Of a stretch of DNA of 15,516 bases, positions 1-6,525 are shown in pieces. The position numbers were made by a program, and so were the translations under genes. The stretch comes from Treponema sp. (GTDB lineage Bacteria; Spirochaetota; Spirochaetia; Treponematales; Breznakiellaceae): NCBI GenBank assembly GCA_009785545.1, contig WQWD01000020.1, positions 1 through 15,516 of the forward strand, written 5' to 3'. Each line of letters begins with the position of its first letter. Within the stretch, counting starts at the first letter, position 1. Below the pieces are notes generated by a model, which was not told the DNA's origin, made no database searches, and saw nothing but the letters and a program-made list of their open reading frames with translations.

Positions 1-27
1 ATAATCGCTTAACTCATACTTTCCCAT
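1..27 (-). CDS. IS5-family transposase, first 9 codons only
   Basis: Reading leftward from base 27, the protein begins MGKYELSDY. The right-hand copy extends this to MGKYELSDYQWEQ, the characteristic N-terminus (ELTDEQWE type, DUF4096-like) of IS5-family DDE transposases. The gene runs off the left edge, so its integrity cannot be judged. Confidence 0.7.
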
Positions 28-109
28 AATATCACAAATCCCTCTCGGTTTTTGCTATTATTTTACCCCTTTTCAACCTTTCCTATTTTGTTAAGGTATG
101 CCACTTAAT
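1..109 (-). mobile_element. 5' end of an IS5-family insertion sequence, left copy
   Basis: These 109 bases are the exact reverse complement of 15394-15502, so the window is bounded by two inverted copies of one element. The inner tip reads ATTAAGTGGCATACC (minus strand), and the transposase start codon lies 83 bases inside. The inner boundary is set by where the two copies stop matching, at base 109/110. Only the 5' end is present; the rest of the element lies outside the window. The IS5-family call rests on the start of the transposase protein. Confidence 0.8.
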
Positions 110-505
110 AAATGAATTTTGCAAGAATAAGAAAACAATATATTTCGTAGCAGTCGAATCTACTGTAAAAGAGAACTTAGAAATTTTATCGAGCCAAATT
201 ATTTCGACCCTCGCGCCTAATGCGCCGAGAAATCCTTTTTCGTCGTTTCGCGAAGCTGTAGATTATATTTTTGAATACGCGGAAAAAGAACAGATTATAT
301 TTGTAATAGATGAATATCCTCACCTTGCAGAAAGCGACAGGTCAGTATCTTCGATTCTTCAAGCATAAAAGCAAGGCTCCCTTTTTCAGCAGAGGAACTG
401 GCAAGGAATTTTTCCTTTGGGCTAACGGATGCTATGGCTATATGAGGTTGACGGAGCCCATATCTAACAAAATGGAACGACAATACCCTCTTAGAAGTAC
501 ACCCC
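108..505 (+). pseudogene. Decayed AAA ATPase (archaeal-ATPase/DUF234 type), cut by the IS
   Basis: In the frame entering from the IS tip the peptide begins INEFCKNKKTIYFVAVES and continues to IIFVIDEYPHLAESDRS, ending at a stop at 365-367. Members of this ATPase family have RRVGKTTLIxEF (Walker A), then KKxIYFxAxES, then a Walker B of the FVIDEYPYLA type. The preserved part therefore starts immediately after the P-loop, and the IS sits just downstream of Walker A. From about 368 a second frame gives KARLPFSAEEL, then a stretch ending PYLTKWNDNTLLE, recalling the family's later YGVTGGIPxYL region, but with in-frame stops. Frameshifts, stops and loss of the N-terminus make it non-functional. 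Walker B recognition is strong; the later part is weaker. Confidence 0.65.
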
Positions 506-518
506 TGGTCAATCAATA

Positions 519-893
519 GTGCATTGTCTGCCGGACATAATATGGGTAAACTTCTTCGGTAAGCCCTATGTGGATATGCGGGGGAATGACAAGCTGGCAA
601 ATTCCCCCGCATACGAAGCGCAAAACTTCGCAAAAGACAATTACTTGCTCCTGACATCGGAGTCTCCAGAGCCGGATGATGCAAGTATTACGGCAAGCCA
701 GTTAGCACTGAAAGAGTATTTAGGCTTGGACTGTTTCTATAAACGGCCGCGTAATAACATCTACTATGAAAGAGACGAACATGGCAAGCCCATACTGCAC
801 ACGTATGAACCATACGTGTATATCACCTCTGATTTCTGGGACTACTATGACCTAAGTCATAGCACTATATCAATGTCGCCACGAAAGAGTTGA
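519..893 (+). CDS. Unrecognised ORF, probably a gene remnant
   Basis: An open frame of 124 codons from a GTG, with no convincing ribosome binding site and a stop shortly upstream at 492-494. The protein has a clean globular composition: IIWVNFFGKPYVDM near the start, then LALKEYLGLDCFY in the middle. Base composition is richer in G and C than the plasmid core. I do not recognise the family. The lack of a proper start, the decayed ATPase upstream and the decayed IS200 gene overlapping its 3' end suggest it is the surviving part of a larger gene. The last 15 or so codons run into IS200-derived sequence and may not be native. Confidence 0.4.
   Translation: MHCLPDIIWVNFFGKPYVDMRGNDKLANSPAYEAQNFAKDNYLLLTSESPEPDDASITASQLALKEYLGLDCFYKRPRNNIYYERDEHGKPILHTYEPYVYITSDFWDYYDLSHSTISMSPRKS
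845..862. repeat. Small hairpin, possible end of the IS200 relic
   Basis: CTATGAC and GTCATAG form a 7-bp stem with a 4-base loop, immediately at the 3' end of the tnpA relic. IS200/IS605 elements carry subterminal hairpins at both ends, so this could mark one end after an internal deletion. The length is short enough for chance. Confidence 0.3.
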
Positions 894-1114
894 AAAGTAC
901 TACTGAATGGTGTACAGAGGCTGAGGCAGGTATGGTCACCATCTGGACCGATTTCTATGAAGTTGATTTCGTACCGCTCAGATATTTCGATGCACACTTC
1001 ACGCAATGCCGTGTCGACTTTTTCCGTGAAGATTTTTCTTCTGTATTTCGCAGGGCAAACGTAATGATACAGTAGCACCGAAACATTATGACTTTTGTGT
1101 ATATACTCGCTCAT
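857..1114 (-). pseudogene. tnpA: Decayed IS200/IS605-family transposase TnpA
   Basis: Reading leftward from the ATG at 1114, the protein shows YHYVCPAKYRRKIF, then EVCIEISERYEINFIEIGPDGDH. These are the conserved N-terminal blocks of Y1 (HUH-superfamily) transposases of IS200/IS605: YHLVFCPKYRRKVF, then EIGTDGDHVHFL. After GDH the HxH catalytic motif is lost and homology drops; nearby DNA such as CAGCCTCTGTACACC still resembles the codons for the expected QSVP segment in another frame. The protein is 85 aa against about 130-150 aa for the family, and the catalytic tyrosine helix is missing. It is an inactive relic. Its presence beside the ATPase remnant shows that this end of the window has taken repeated insertions. 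Confidence 0.7.
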
Positions 1115-1414
1115 ACTCTTTTCCCTTTGTAGTTACAACGTCCTGCATTGTACCACAGAATTAGAGAAAAGTCAAGATTGTTCTAACGTCCAAGTTTTGA
1201 ATTTTTTCGACGCAAGCGTCGGGGCATTGAACCCGTTCCAGATTAAAGTATAAAAAGATATTTTCGGACAGCGGAACTGTAAATTTTGTGACTTGTAAAA
1301 ACGTTGTGCGCGGATATAAAATAATAAGCAGCGAAACGCCTCTTCCGAGTGGCAGCAATGCGCCTCAAAAAAAATATTAAAACTTCAAAAAACATAAATA
1401 GTGATATTTCGCTG

Positions 1415-1441
1415 AAATCCCCCGTAAAATGGGGGATTTTT
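1415..1441 (+). terminator. Rho-independent terminator
   Basis: AAATCCCCC and GGGGGATTT form a 9-bp stem around a 7-base loop, followed by a T tract; the A tract on the other side means it could work in both directions. It separates the mobile-element debris on the left from the plasmid replicon on the right. Confidence 0.7.
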
Positions 1442-1460
1442 GTTATGGGAACTTTTAACT

Positions 1461-1543
1461 TGTGCAAAATGTGCAAAACGTATGGGAAATATTATATAAG
1501 AGTGTTTGAAAAAAGTCCCCATAGAGAATGCACATTTTGCACA
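1461..1543. promoter_or_regulatory. Inverted repeat upstream of parA, possible operator or parS-like site
   Basis: TGTGCAAAATGTGCA (1461-1475) recurs as its perfect reverse complement at 1529-1543. Each arm is itself made of two TGTGCA/TGTGCA-like hexamers separated by AAAA. The arms are 53 bases apart and end about 175 bases before parA. This layout suits a protein-binding site for ParA-operon autoregulation, partition or a ribbon-helix-helix protein such as the one at 3525-3779. Function is inferred only from position and symmetry. Confidence 0.45.
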
Positions 1544-1718
1544 TTCGCAGTTTTTTCCATAAGAGAAAACGCTTTTTTGCTGGAAACTATTTTGAAAATA
1601 CTGGAATATATTTTTGTTAATAATAGATGTATTTACATCCGTTACACATTTTCTCTATAACTCATTAACATATTAGTGCTATTATGAAGCAAGTGATTTT
1701 GCGAAAAGAGGTGAAATT

Positions 1719-2489
1719 ATGGCAAAAGTAATAACTATCGCCAATCAAAAAGGCGGCGTTGCCAAGACTACGACCGCACAGGCGTTGGGCGCGGGATTAA
1801 AAGACAGGGGATATAAAGTTCTTGTTGTAGACGCTGACCCACAGGGCAATCTGTCAAGCAGTATCAATGCCGAAGTTTATAACTGCGCGACAATCTATGA
1901 CACCATGACAAAAAAGACTCCTGTAAAAGATGTTATACAGAAATTAGAGGCTTTTGATATTGTGCCGGCAAATATAATTTTTGCGGGTATAGAACATAAG
2001 CTGATGGTTGAACCCGGAAGAGAGTTCAGGCTTGACGAAACAGTTATAATTCCTGTTGTTGATAATTATGATTATGTAATAATAGATACGCCGCCGACGC
2101 TTGGTATATTAACTATGAACGCTATCATGGCGGCTGATGAGATTATTATACCGACAACGGCAAGCATATTCGCGGCGGCGGGTATTGAGCAGCTTAAAAT
2201 GTTCGCAGACAGCATTATACCTTACAGGAAACGCGGAGAATTAAAGTATAACGGGATATTAATTACTAAGTATAACCCACGGACGACTGTGAGTAAGGAA
2301 CTTAAAAAGTTCACGGAGGAATTATCAAAAGTGATTGGGACTAAAATTTATGACACATATATAAGATTTTCCGTTGCGGTTGAAGAAGCACAGGTGCAGA
2401 AAGTAGATATCTTCAGCTATGCTAAAAATAATATAGCAGAAGATTATACCTTCTTTGTAGATGAATTTTTGAAAGGGGCGAGCGATTGA
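1719..2489 (+). CDS. parA: ParA/Soj-family plasmid partition ATPase
   Basis: A 256-aa deviant-Walker-A ATPase that drives plasmid segregation on the nucleoid. The N-terminus has KGGVAKTT (residues 11-18, the deviant P-loop with the signature lysine), then VVDADPQGN (36-44, Walker A' region) and VIIDTPPTLG (about residues 119-128, Walker B). Length is normal for the short, Soj-like (type Ib-like) ParA class with no N-terminal HTH. The ATG is preceded by AAAAGAGGTGAAATT, a good ribosome binding site. No classical parB follows. The gene is succeeded by the origin and Rep gene, and the small ribbon-helix-helix protein at 3525-3779 is the best candidate for the DNA-binding partner. The gene looks intact. 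Confidence 0.93.
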   Translation: MAKVITIANQKGGVAKTTTAQALGAGLKDRGYKVLVVDADPQGNLSSSINAEVYNCATIYDTMTKKTPVKDVIQKLEAFDIVPANIIFAGIEHKLMVEPGREFRLDETVIIPVVDNYDYVIIDTPPTLGILTMNAIMAADEIIIPTTASIFAAAGIEQLKMFADSIIPYRKRGELKYNGILITKYNPRTTVSKELKKFTEELSKVIGTKIYDTYIRFSVAVEEAQVQKVDIFSYAKNNIAEDYTFFVDEFLKGASD

Positions 2490-2515
2490 TTTTAAGAATC
2501 TAATCCAATATAAAG

Positions 2516-2545
2516 TTATCCACAGACAAAGCAAAGTTATCCACA
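2516..2545 (+). promoter_or_regulatory. Two DnaA boxes of the plasmid origin
   Basis: TTATCCACA occurs twice, at 2516-2524 and 2537-2545, in the same orientation and 21 bases apart (two helical turns), each within the larger direct repeat AAAGTTATCCACAG. These are perfect consensus DnaA boxes. They lie just upstream of iteron-like repeats and the initiator gene, as in Rep_3 plasmid origins. Confidence 0.85.
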
Positions 2546-2555
2546 GGTTTTTGTT

Positions 2556-2646
2556 CTAACTGTGACGTTTAGTGCGAAATCTCCAAATGCCATTTCGCAC
2601 TAAACGTCACAGTTAGAGTATAAATTTCGCACTAAACGTCACAGTT
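2556..2646. repeat. Iteron-like repeats of the origin
   Basis: One 25-bp unit lies inverted at 2556-2580, is perfectly repeated in the opposite orientation at 2592-2616, and its first 23 bases are repeated directly at 2624-2646. The core is TTTCGCACTAAACGTCACAG. The two direct copies are 32 bases apart (about three helical turns). The inverted pair could act as the Rep autoregulation operator and the direct pair as replication iterons; this split of roles is inferred from Rep_3 plasmids in general. Confidence 0.85.
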
Positions 2647-2660
2647 GGCGAAAAGCTTCC

Positions 2661-2740
2661 TTTATATATAATTAAATAATTAATATATAAATATATATAG
2701 GAAATTTTTTTCAAAAATTTTTATTTATTTTTAAATTTAC
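2661..2740. other. AT-rich unwinding region of the origin
   Basis: About 80 bases are almost entirely A and T, with a run of TATATA/TAATTAA-type steps between the last iteron and the rep gene. It is the expected place for the DNA unwinding element of an iteron origin, and may also hold the rep promoter. Confidence 0.65.
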
Positions 2741-2750
2741 GAGGTGAATT

Positions 2751-3491
2751 ATGGATGATTTAAACAAAATAAGGAATTACAAGGTGGTTAAAGCGAACGA
2801 GCTAATACAAAAATCAAGATTTGATTTGAATTTGCAAGAGCAGAAAATAATCCTGTATATAATCAGCAAAATTAAGCCTGCAGATCTGGAATTTGAAGAA
2901 TACTCTTTTTCGATTCAGGATTTTTGTGAAGTATGTGGTTTTGATAATACAAGTGGCAAAAATTATGAGAACATAAAAAAATCCTTGCAAGATTTAAGAA
3001 ACAAAAGCGTATGGATACAAATAAATGACAAAAGGCAGACTACGTTGGCATGGTTCGACAAGGTTACTATAGACCGTGGGAGCGGCGTTGTGACGCTAAA
3101 AATAGATGACCATATGAAACCATATCTGTTAGCATTGAAATCTAATTTTACGCAATATGAGCTTTTCTATACGCTGGCAATGAAAAGCCGCTATAGCATA
3201 CGCTTATATGAACTTCTTAAAAGCCACGAGTTCCGAATCAATAAGATTTTCGGAGTAGACGAGCTTAAAGTTTTATTGTCCGCTGAAAAATATGAGCGGT
3301 TCCCCGATTTTAAGCGCAGGGTACTCGACATAGCAGTAAAAGAAATCAATGAAGTTTCGGATTTAAATGCCGAATATGAAATCATAAAAAAAGGCAGGAA
3401 AAGCGATAATATAGATTTCGAAATCCGGCTGAAAGTAGAAACCAACGAACGCATAAGCACGTGGAAAAAAATATCGGGTATTATAGATTAA
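2751..3491 (+). CDS. Rep_3-family plasmid replication initiator (RepB-like)
   Basis: A 246-aa protein of the Initiator Replication family (tandem winged helices). VVKANELIQKSRFDLNLQEQKIILYIISKI (residues about 13-42, given here as family-diagnostic pieces: ANELIQ, LNLQEQKI) is the typical opening of the first winged helix. The centre carries YTLAMKSRYSIRLYELL, the conserved segment leading into the second, DNA-binding winged helix. FKRRVLDIAVKEIN follows. Length is normal. The ATG follows ACGAGGTGAATT, a good ribosome binding site. It should bind the iterons directly upstream and recruit host DnaA/helicase. The gene is intact, so the replicon may be live. Confidence 0.92.
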   Translation: MDDLNKIRNYKVVKANELIQKSRFDLNLQEQKIILYIISKIKPADLEFEEYSFSIQDFCEVCGFDNTSGKNYENIKKSLQDLRNKSVWIQINDKRQTTLAWFDKVTIDRGSGVVTLKIDDHMKPYLLALKSNFTQYELFYTLAMKSRYSIRLYELLKSHEFRINKIFGVDELKVLLSAEKYERFPDFKRRVLDIAVKEINEVSDLNAEYEIIKKGRKSDNIDFEIRLKVETNERISTWKKISGIID

Positions 3492-3524
3492 AATTCATAA
3501 ATCAAGAAAGGGTGGAATCAAACA

Positions 3525-3779
3525 ATGGCTAAAAATAAAATATCGGGAGTATCAGAGACATTAACGGAACAAATGAAAGAACGGTTTGCGCCGGAAATAA
3601 ATACGTCAACAGTGCTAATGAGTAATAGTGATAGTAACTCAAAAGTGCGGAAGAATTTTTATATAGAAAAGAATTTGGTGCAGCTACTCCGTAAAATGGC
3701 GTATGAAGAAGAAACCGACCAGACAAAAATTGTCAACGCAGCATTGGAAGCATATTTCAAAGAGCATAAATATATGTAA
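3525..3779 (+). CDS. Small ribbon-helix-helix (CopG/ParG-like) DNA-binding protein
   Basis: An 84-aa protein with a flexible polar N-terminal half and a C-terminal region (about residues 44-80) of the ribbon-helix-helix type: a beta strand KVRKNFYIEK, a first helix LVQLLRKMAYEE and a second helix TKIVNAALEAYFKEH. A mobile N-terminal tail before a ribbon-helix-helix fold is typical of ParG/omega-like plasmid partition partners and copy-control proteins. It starts 33 bases after rep with ribosome binding site AAGGGTGG. It is the likely centromere-binding or repressor partner of ParA, but it could also be a rep regulator. The fold call is fairly secure; the role is inferred. Confidence 0.7.
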   Translation: MAKNKISGVSETLTEQMKERFAPEINTSTVLMSNSDSNSKVRKNFYIEKNLVQLLRKMAYEEETDQTKIVNAALEAYFKEHKYM

Positions 3780-3811
3780 TTAGTATATCAGACAGGGGGC
3801 ATAGTTAAAAG

Positions 3812-5377
3812 ATGAAGAAATTCAACGTAACGGGGACTTGTATCCCAAGCGAAAATTATATGGTTGATATAAGCGGCAAACTTGAAAAAATAATGAAATT
3901 AATAGACGACGGCTGCTATTTTACAATAAACCGCGCGAGGCAATACGGTAAGACAACAACTCTCAGCAGGATTCATAACACGCTTCCAGCTGAATATATT
4001 TGTGCGCGGATAAGTTTCGAGGGCTTGTGCGATGAAAGTTTTGCTTCGCAGGAAAAATTCTGCCCAACATTTATTGAGCGTATATATACAATGCTCCAAT
4101 TTTCATCGGCAGAAGAAGAATATAGAGAAAAATGGTTGGATGAGAGTATAACAGATTTCAAAAAATTAAGCCGTCATATAACGAAAATGTGTGAAGGAAA
4201 AAAAGTCGTCCTAATAATAGACGAAGTAGACAGAACGAGTCATAACCGTGTGTTCTTAGGTTTTATAGCTATGCTCCGGGAGAAATTTCTTCTCCGCCGC
4301 GAAGGTATGGATTATACTTTCCACAGCGTGATACTCGCGGGGGTATATGACATAAAAAATATAAAACTGAAACTTGTAAGTGAAGGGAATTACGTTCCGG
4401 CGGAAACAGAAAATAAAACATACAATTCGCCGTGGAATATAGCTGTGGATTTTGATATTGATATGTCATTTAATCCAACGGAAATATCAACAATGCTGAA
4501 AGAGTATGAAGCCGAGAATAATACCGGTATGTATATAACCGTAATAGCCGAAGAAATATACAAATATACCAGCGGCTATCCATTCTTAGTTTCGAGAATT
4601 TGTCAGCACATAGATAAAAAATTTGAAAAAAACTGGACAACAGCCGGAGTTCTCGAAGCTGTGAAAGTAATACTTTTAGAGGCAAATACTTTGTTTGATG
4701 ATGTATTTAAGAATTTGGAAAACAATAAAGAATTGCATGATTTTATTTACAGCTTATTGATAGTAGGCGAAACAGGAAATTTTGTTATAGACGATCCTAT
4801 TATAAGTATAGGTCTGATGTATGGCTTTTTGAAAAAAATTGGCGACAGGGTAGCCATATCAAATAAAATATTTGAAACACGTATATCAAATTATTTTATA
4901 TCTAAAGACAATCGTAAGAGAAAACAATCAGATACTACCCTGCAGCGTGATATAGTCAAAGACGGAAGATTTGACATAGAACTGTGCCTGCGCAAGTTCG
5001 CCGACCACTATGCTGAAATATTCAATGATAACGATAGAAAATTTTTAGAACGTCACGGGCGGCTTATATTCCTGTCATACTTGCGGCCGCTTATAAACGG
5101 GCAGGGGTTTTACCATATCGAAAGCCAGTTTACTGACCTTCGCCGAATGGATATAGTCGTGGACTTTGGTCGGGAACAGTTTATCATTGAATTAAAGTTA
5201 TGGAAAGGCGACGAAGCCGAAAAAAAATCATATAGTCAGCTTTTAGGGTATATGGAAACTAAGAAAGCCGAAAGCGGGTATTTATTGATATTTGATTTCC
5301 GCAAGGAAAAAAATAAACAGCCGAAAGCGGAATGGGTAGATGTTGACGGCAAGCGTATATTTGAGGTTATAGTTTGA
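3812..5377 (+). CDS. AAA-like ATPase fused to a PD-(D/E)XK nuclease domain
   Basis: A 521-aa two-domain protein. The N-terminal ATPase has a degenerate P-loop RARQYGKTTTL (about residues 41-51, with R where the first glycine usually is) and a Walker B KVVLIIDEVDR (about 131-141), the pattern of the AAA-ATPase-like family widespread in gut Firmicutes. The C-terminal 130 residues carry RMDIVVDF, then FIIELKLWKG (D, then ExK spaced as in PD-(D/E)XK nucleases), then SYSQLLGYM and GYLLIFDF. All catalytic residues appear present. It starts 32 bases after the RHH gene with an AGGGGG ribosome binding site. Such proteins are often linked to mobile elements or defence, but their substrate is not known to me. 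It ends just before the duplicated CRISPR leader, so it is probably not part of the cas operon. Confidence 0.8.
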   Translation: MKKFNVTGTCIPSENYMVDISGKLEKIMKLIDDGCYFTINRARQYGKTTTLSRIHNTLPAEYICARISFEGLCDESFASQEKFCPTFIERIYTMLQFSSAEEEYREKWLDESITDFKKLSRHITKMCEGKKVVLIIDEVDRTSHNRVFLGFIAMLREKFLLRREGMDYTFHSVILAGVYDIKNIKLKLVSEGNYVPAETENKTYNSPWNIAVDFDIDMSFNPTEISTMLKEYEAENNTGMYITVIAEEIYKYTSGYPFLVSRICQHIDKKFEKNWTTAGVLEAVKVILLEANTLFDDVFKNLENNKELHDFIYSLLIVGETGNFVIDDPIISIGLMYGFLKKIGDRVAISNKIFETRISNYFISKDNRKRKQSDTTLQRDIVKDGRFDIELCLRKFADHYAEIFNDNDRKFLERHGRLIFLSYLRPLINGQGFYHIESQFTDLRRMDIVVDFGREQFIIELKLWKGDEAEKKSYSQLLGYMETKKAESGYLLIFDFRKEKNKQPKAEWVDVDGKRIFEVIV

Positions 5378-5395
5378 TTGTGTTTCGTAGCAATC

Positions 5396-5493
5396 GAGGT
5401 GAAATAGAGGTAAAAAGCTGTAATTTTACAATATATTAACACAAAATTAGGACAAAAAGGTTGAATTATGGGTAAAAATCCGTTATAGTATAA
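5396..5493 (+). promoter_or_regulatory. Duplicated CRISPR leader acting as the cas operon promoter
   Basis: This stretch is an inverted copy of the true array leader at 14681-14783. The core 5423-5458 is identical over 36 bases to the reverse complement of 14718-14753, and flanking parts match with small changes. It contains a sigma-A-type promoter: TTGAAT at 5461-5466, a 17-base spacer and TATAGT at 5484-5489. The array leader has TTTAAT and TATACT at the same places. Transcription should start a few bases before the solitary repeat and run into cmr1. Confidence 0.8.
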
Positions 5494-5530
5494 AATAAAG
5501 CAATCCTATCCCCGAAAGGGGTTTTGAATA
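5494..5530 (+). repeat. Solitary degenerate CRISPR repeat in the cas operon 5' UTR
   Basis: CCTATCCCCGAAAGGGGTTT followed by TGAA matches the array repeat core ACTATCTCCCCGAAAGGGG plus TTTGAAAC, with one T lost before the hairpin and one gained after it. The CCCC-GAAA-GGGG hairpin is intact. It sits at the same distance from the leader promoter as repeat 1 of the real array, and points toward cmr1. No second repeat follows. Confidence 0.8.
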
Positions 5531-5598
5531 TAATCAGTTATTAAATTTGACCCAAGATGTTTTTGCCTTGATATAGTGAGTAGAGAGGAAGTGAAAAC

Positions 5599-6522
5599 TT
5601 GAATAAAACAACTATATATTGCGAAACTACTGCACCTGTCTTTATGGCGGGCGCAGACCAAAGAAAACCAGAGCTTCGCGCTGCGTCAATCAAGGGAACT
5701 ATGCGTTTTATCTGGCGGGCGGTACAACGTGCGGAGGATATGATAAAACTGCGCGAATGTGAGGGCAAGCTTTTCGGCAATGCGTTTGGTGGCAAAGATA
5801 CAAAGGCTTCCGATATGCGGATACGGATTGAAGCTGATGAAAATATTGAATATTTTAAATGTGATAACGCGATGCTTCCGCACAGAAAACTGCCTGAATA
5901 TGAGGGAAGAGATAAAGACAAAGGGAGAGTGCTTCCGCAAAAATCAATTGATACGGGTTATCGGTTTAGCGTTGTAATTTCGAGTTTCGGCGATGAAAAT
6001 CGGCATACCGATTATGTTCGCCTGTTTGTCTTAACTTGCCTGCTGTACGGATTCGGCAGGCGTTCGCGCAAGGGTTTTGGAACAGTTATGGTTACGGAGA
6101 TTAAAGGCATTGGAGAAAATATTATTGATTTTTTGATTGACGGAATGCCTGATAATTTAAACGCTCTTTCAAAATTCGGCGCGGTATATTCGTTTGCAAA
6201 TGACGATCGTACAGAAATCACTGTCACAGGCGGCGGCGGCGAAAAATACCCGTATATAGAGAACATAAGAATTGCAGGCACAAAAGACGATTCTAAAACT
6301 GACTTCTTTATAGAGCAGATAGGAATGTCAGTACATAACTTCAGCAACAGCAAAACTTTTCTCGGCGATTCAAGAAACCGCTTTGCGTCAAGCATCTTGT
6401 TGTCAACAACACCATGGAACTCAGACAGTTTCTGTTGTATTGTAACGCAGTTATATTGCACAAAAATTTTCGATGAAAAAGAACGTGACAGATTTCATGG
6501 CGAAATAGACAGGAGGGTGTAG
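5599..6522 (+). CDS. cmr1: Type III-B effector subunit Cmr1 (RAMP)
   Basis: A 307-aa RAMP protein of the Cmr complex. The opening TTAPVFMAGADQ, followed by ELRAASIKGTMRFIWRAV (about residues 27-44), matches the Cmr1 signature (PxFxGGA, then ELRPPSIKGxLRFWWR). A second glycine-rich motif, GFGRRSRKGFGTV (residues about 152-164), is the RAMP G-loop. In the complex Cmr1 caps the filament near the crRNA 3' end and captures target RNA. I take the TTG at 5599 as start, because GAGGAAGTG precedes it and the next codons give the conserved N-terminus. It is the first gene of the operon, lying about 70 bases after the solitary repeat. Confidence 0.9.
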   Translation: MNKTTIYCETTAPVFMAGADQRKPELRAASIKGTMRFIWRAVQRAEDMIKLRECEGKLFGNAFGGKDTKASDMRIRIEADENIEYFKCDNAMLPHRKLPEYEGRDKDKGRVLPQKSIDTGYRFSVVISSFGDENRHTDYVRLFVLTCLLYGFGRRSRKGFGTVMVTEIKGIGENIIDFLIDGMPDNLNALSKFGAVYSFANDDRTEITVTGGGGEKYPYIENIRIAGTKDDSKTDFFIEQIGMSVHNFSNSKTFLGDSRNRFASSILLSTTPWNSDSFCCIVTQLYCTKIFDEKERDRFHGEIDRRV

Positions 6523-6525
6523 GGT

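Larger units (their letters stand above)
1115..1718. other. Non-coding stretch between the IS200 relic and parA
   Basis: No credible gene is visible. The open frames here lack ribosome binding sites and cross a terminator and an inverted repeat. The stretch contains a GC-rich hairpin at 1208-1221 (CGACGC-AA-GCGTCG), placed upstream of the decayed tnpA as the left-end hairpin of an IS200 element would be. It also contains a terminator hairpin at 1415-1441 and a 15-bp inverted repeat at 1461-1475/1529-1543. The last 150 bases are AT-rich leader to parA. Confidence 0.6.

Noticed and set aside
143..158. Near match of TTTCGTAGCAGTCGA (left ATPase relic) with TTTCGTAGCAATCGA at 5383-5398
   Set aside because: The first is coding sequence for a conserved ATPase segment and neighbouring bases do not match, so it is probably chance.
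890..1075. 61-codon plus-strand frame
   Set aside because: It is the antisense of the tnpA relic, with no start signal.
1349..1660. 103-codon open frame before parA
   Set aside because: No ribosome binding site, runs through a terminator hairpin and both arms of an inverted repeat, and has no protein-like pattern.
2556..2646. Possible second CRISPR array from three 23-25 base repeats
   Set aside because: One copy is inverted, spacing is 7-11 bases, and the place between DnaA boxes and rep identifies them as origin iterons.
5547..5577. Second promoter before cmr1 (TTGACC, then TATAGT)
   Set aside because: Spacer is 19 bases and the leader promoter upstream is better and conserved in the duplicate.
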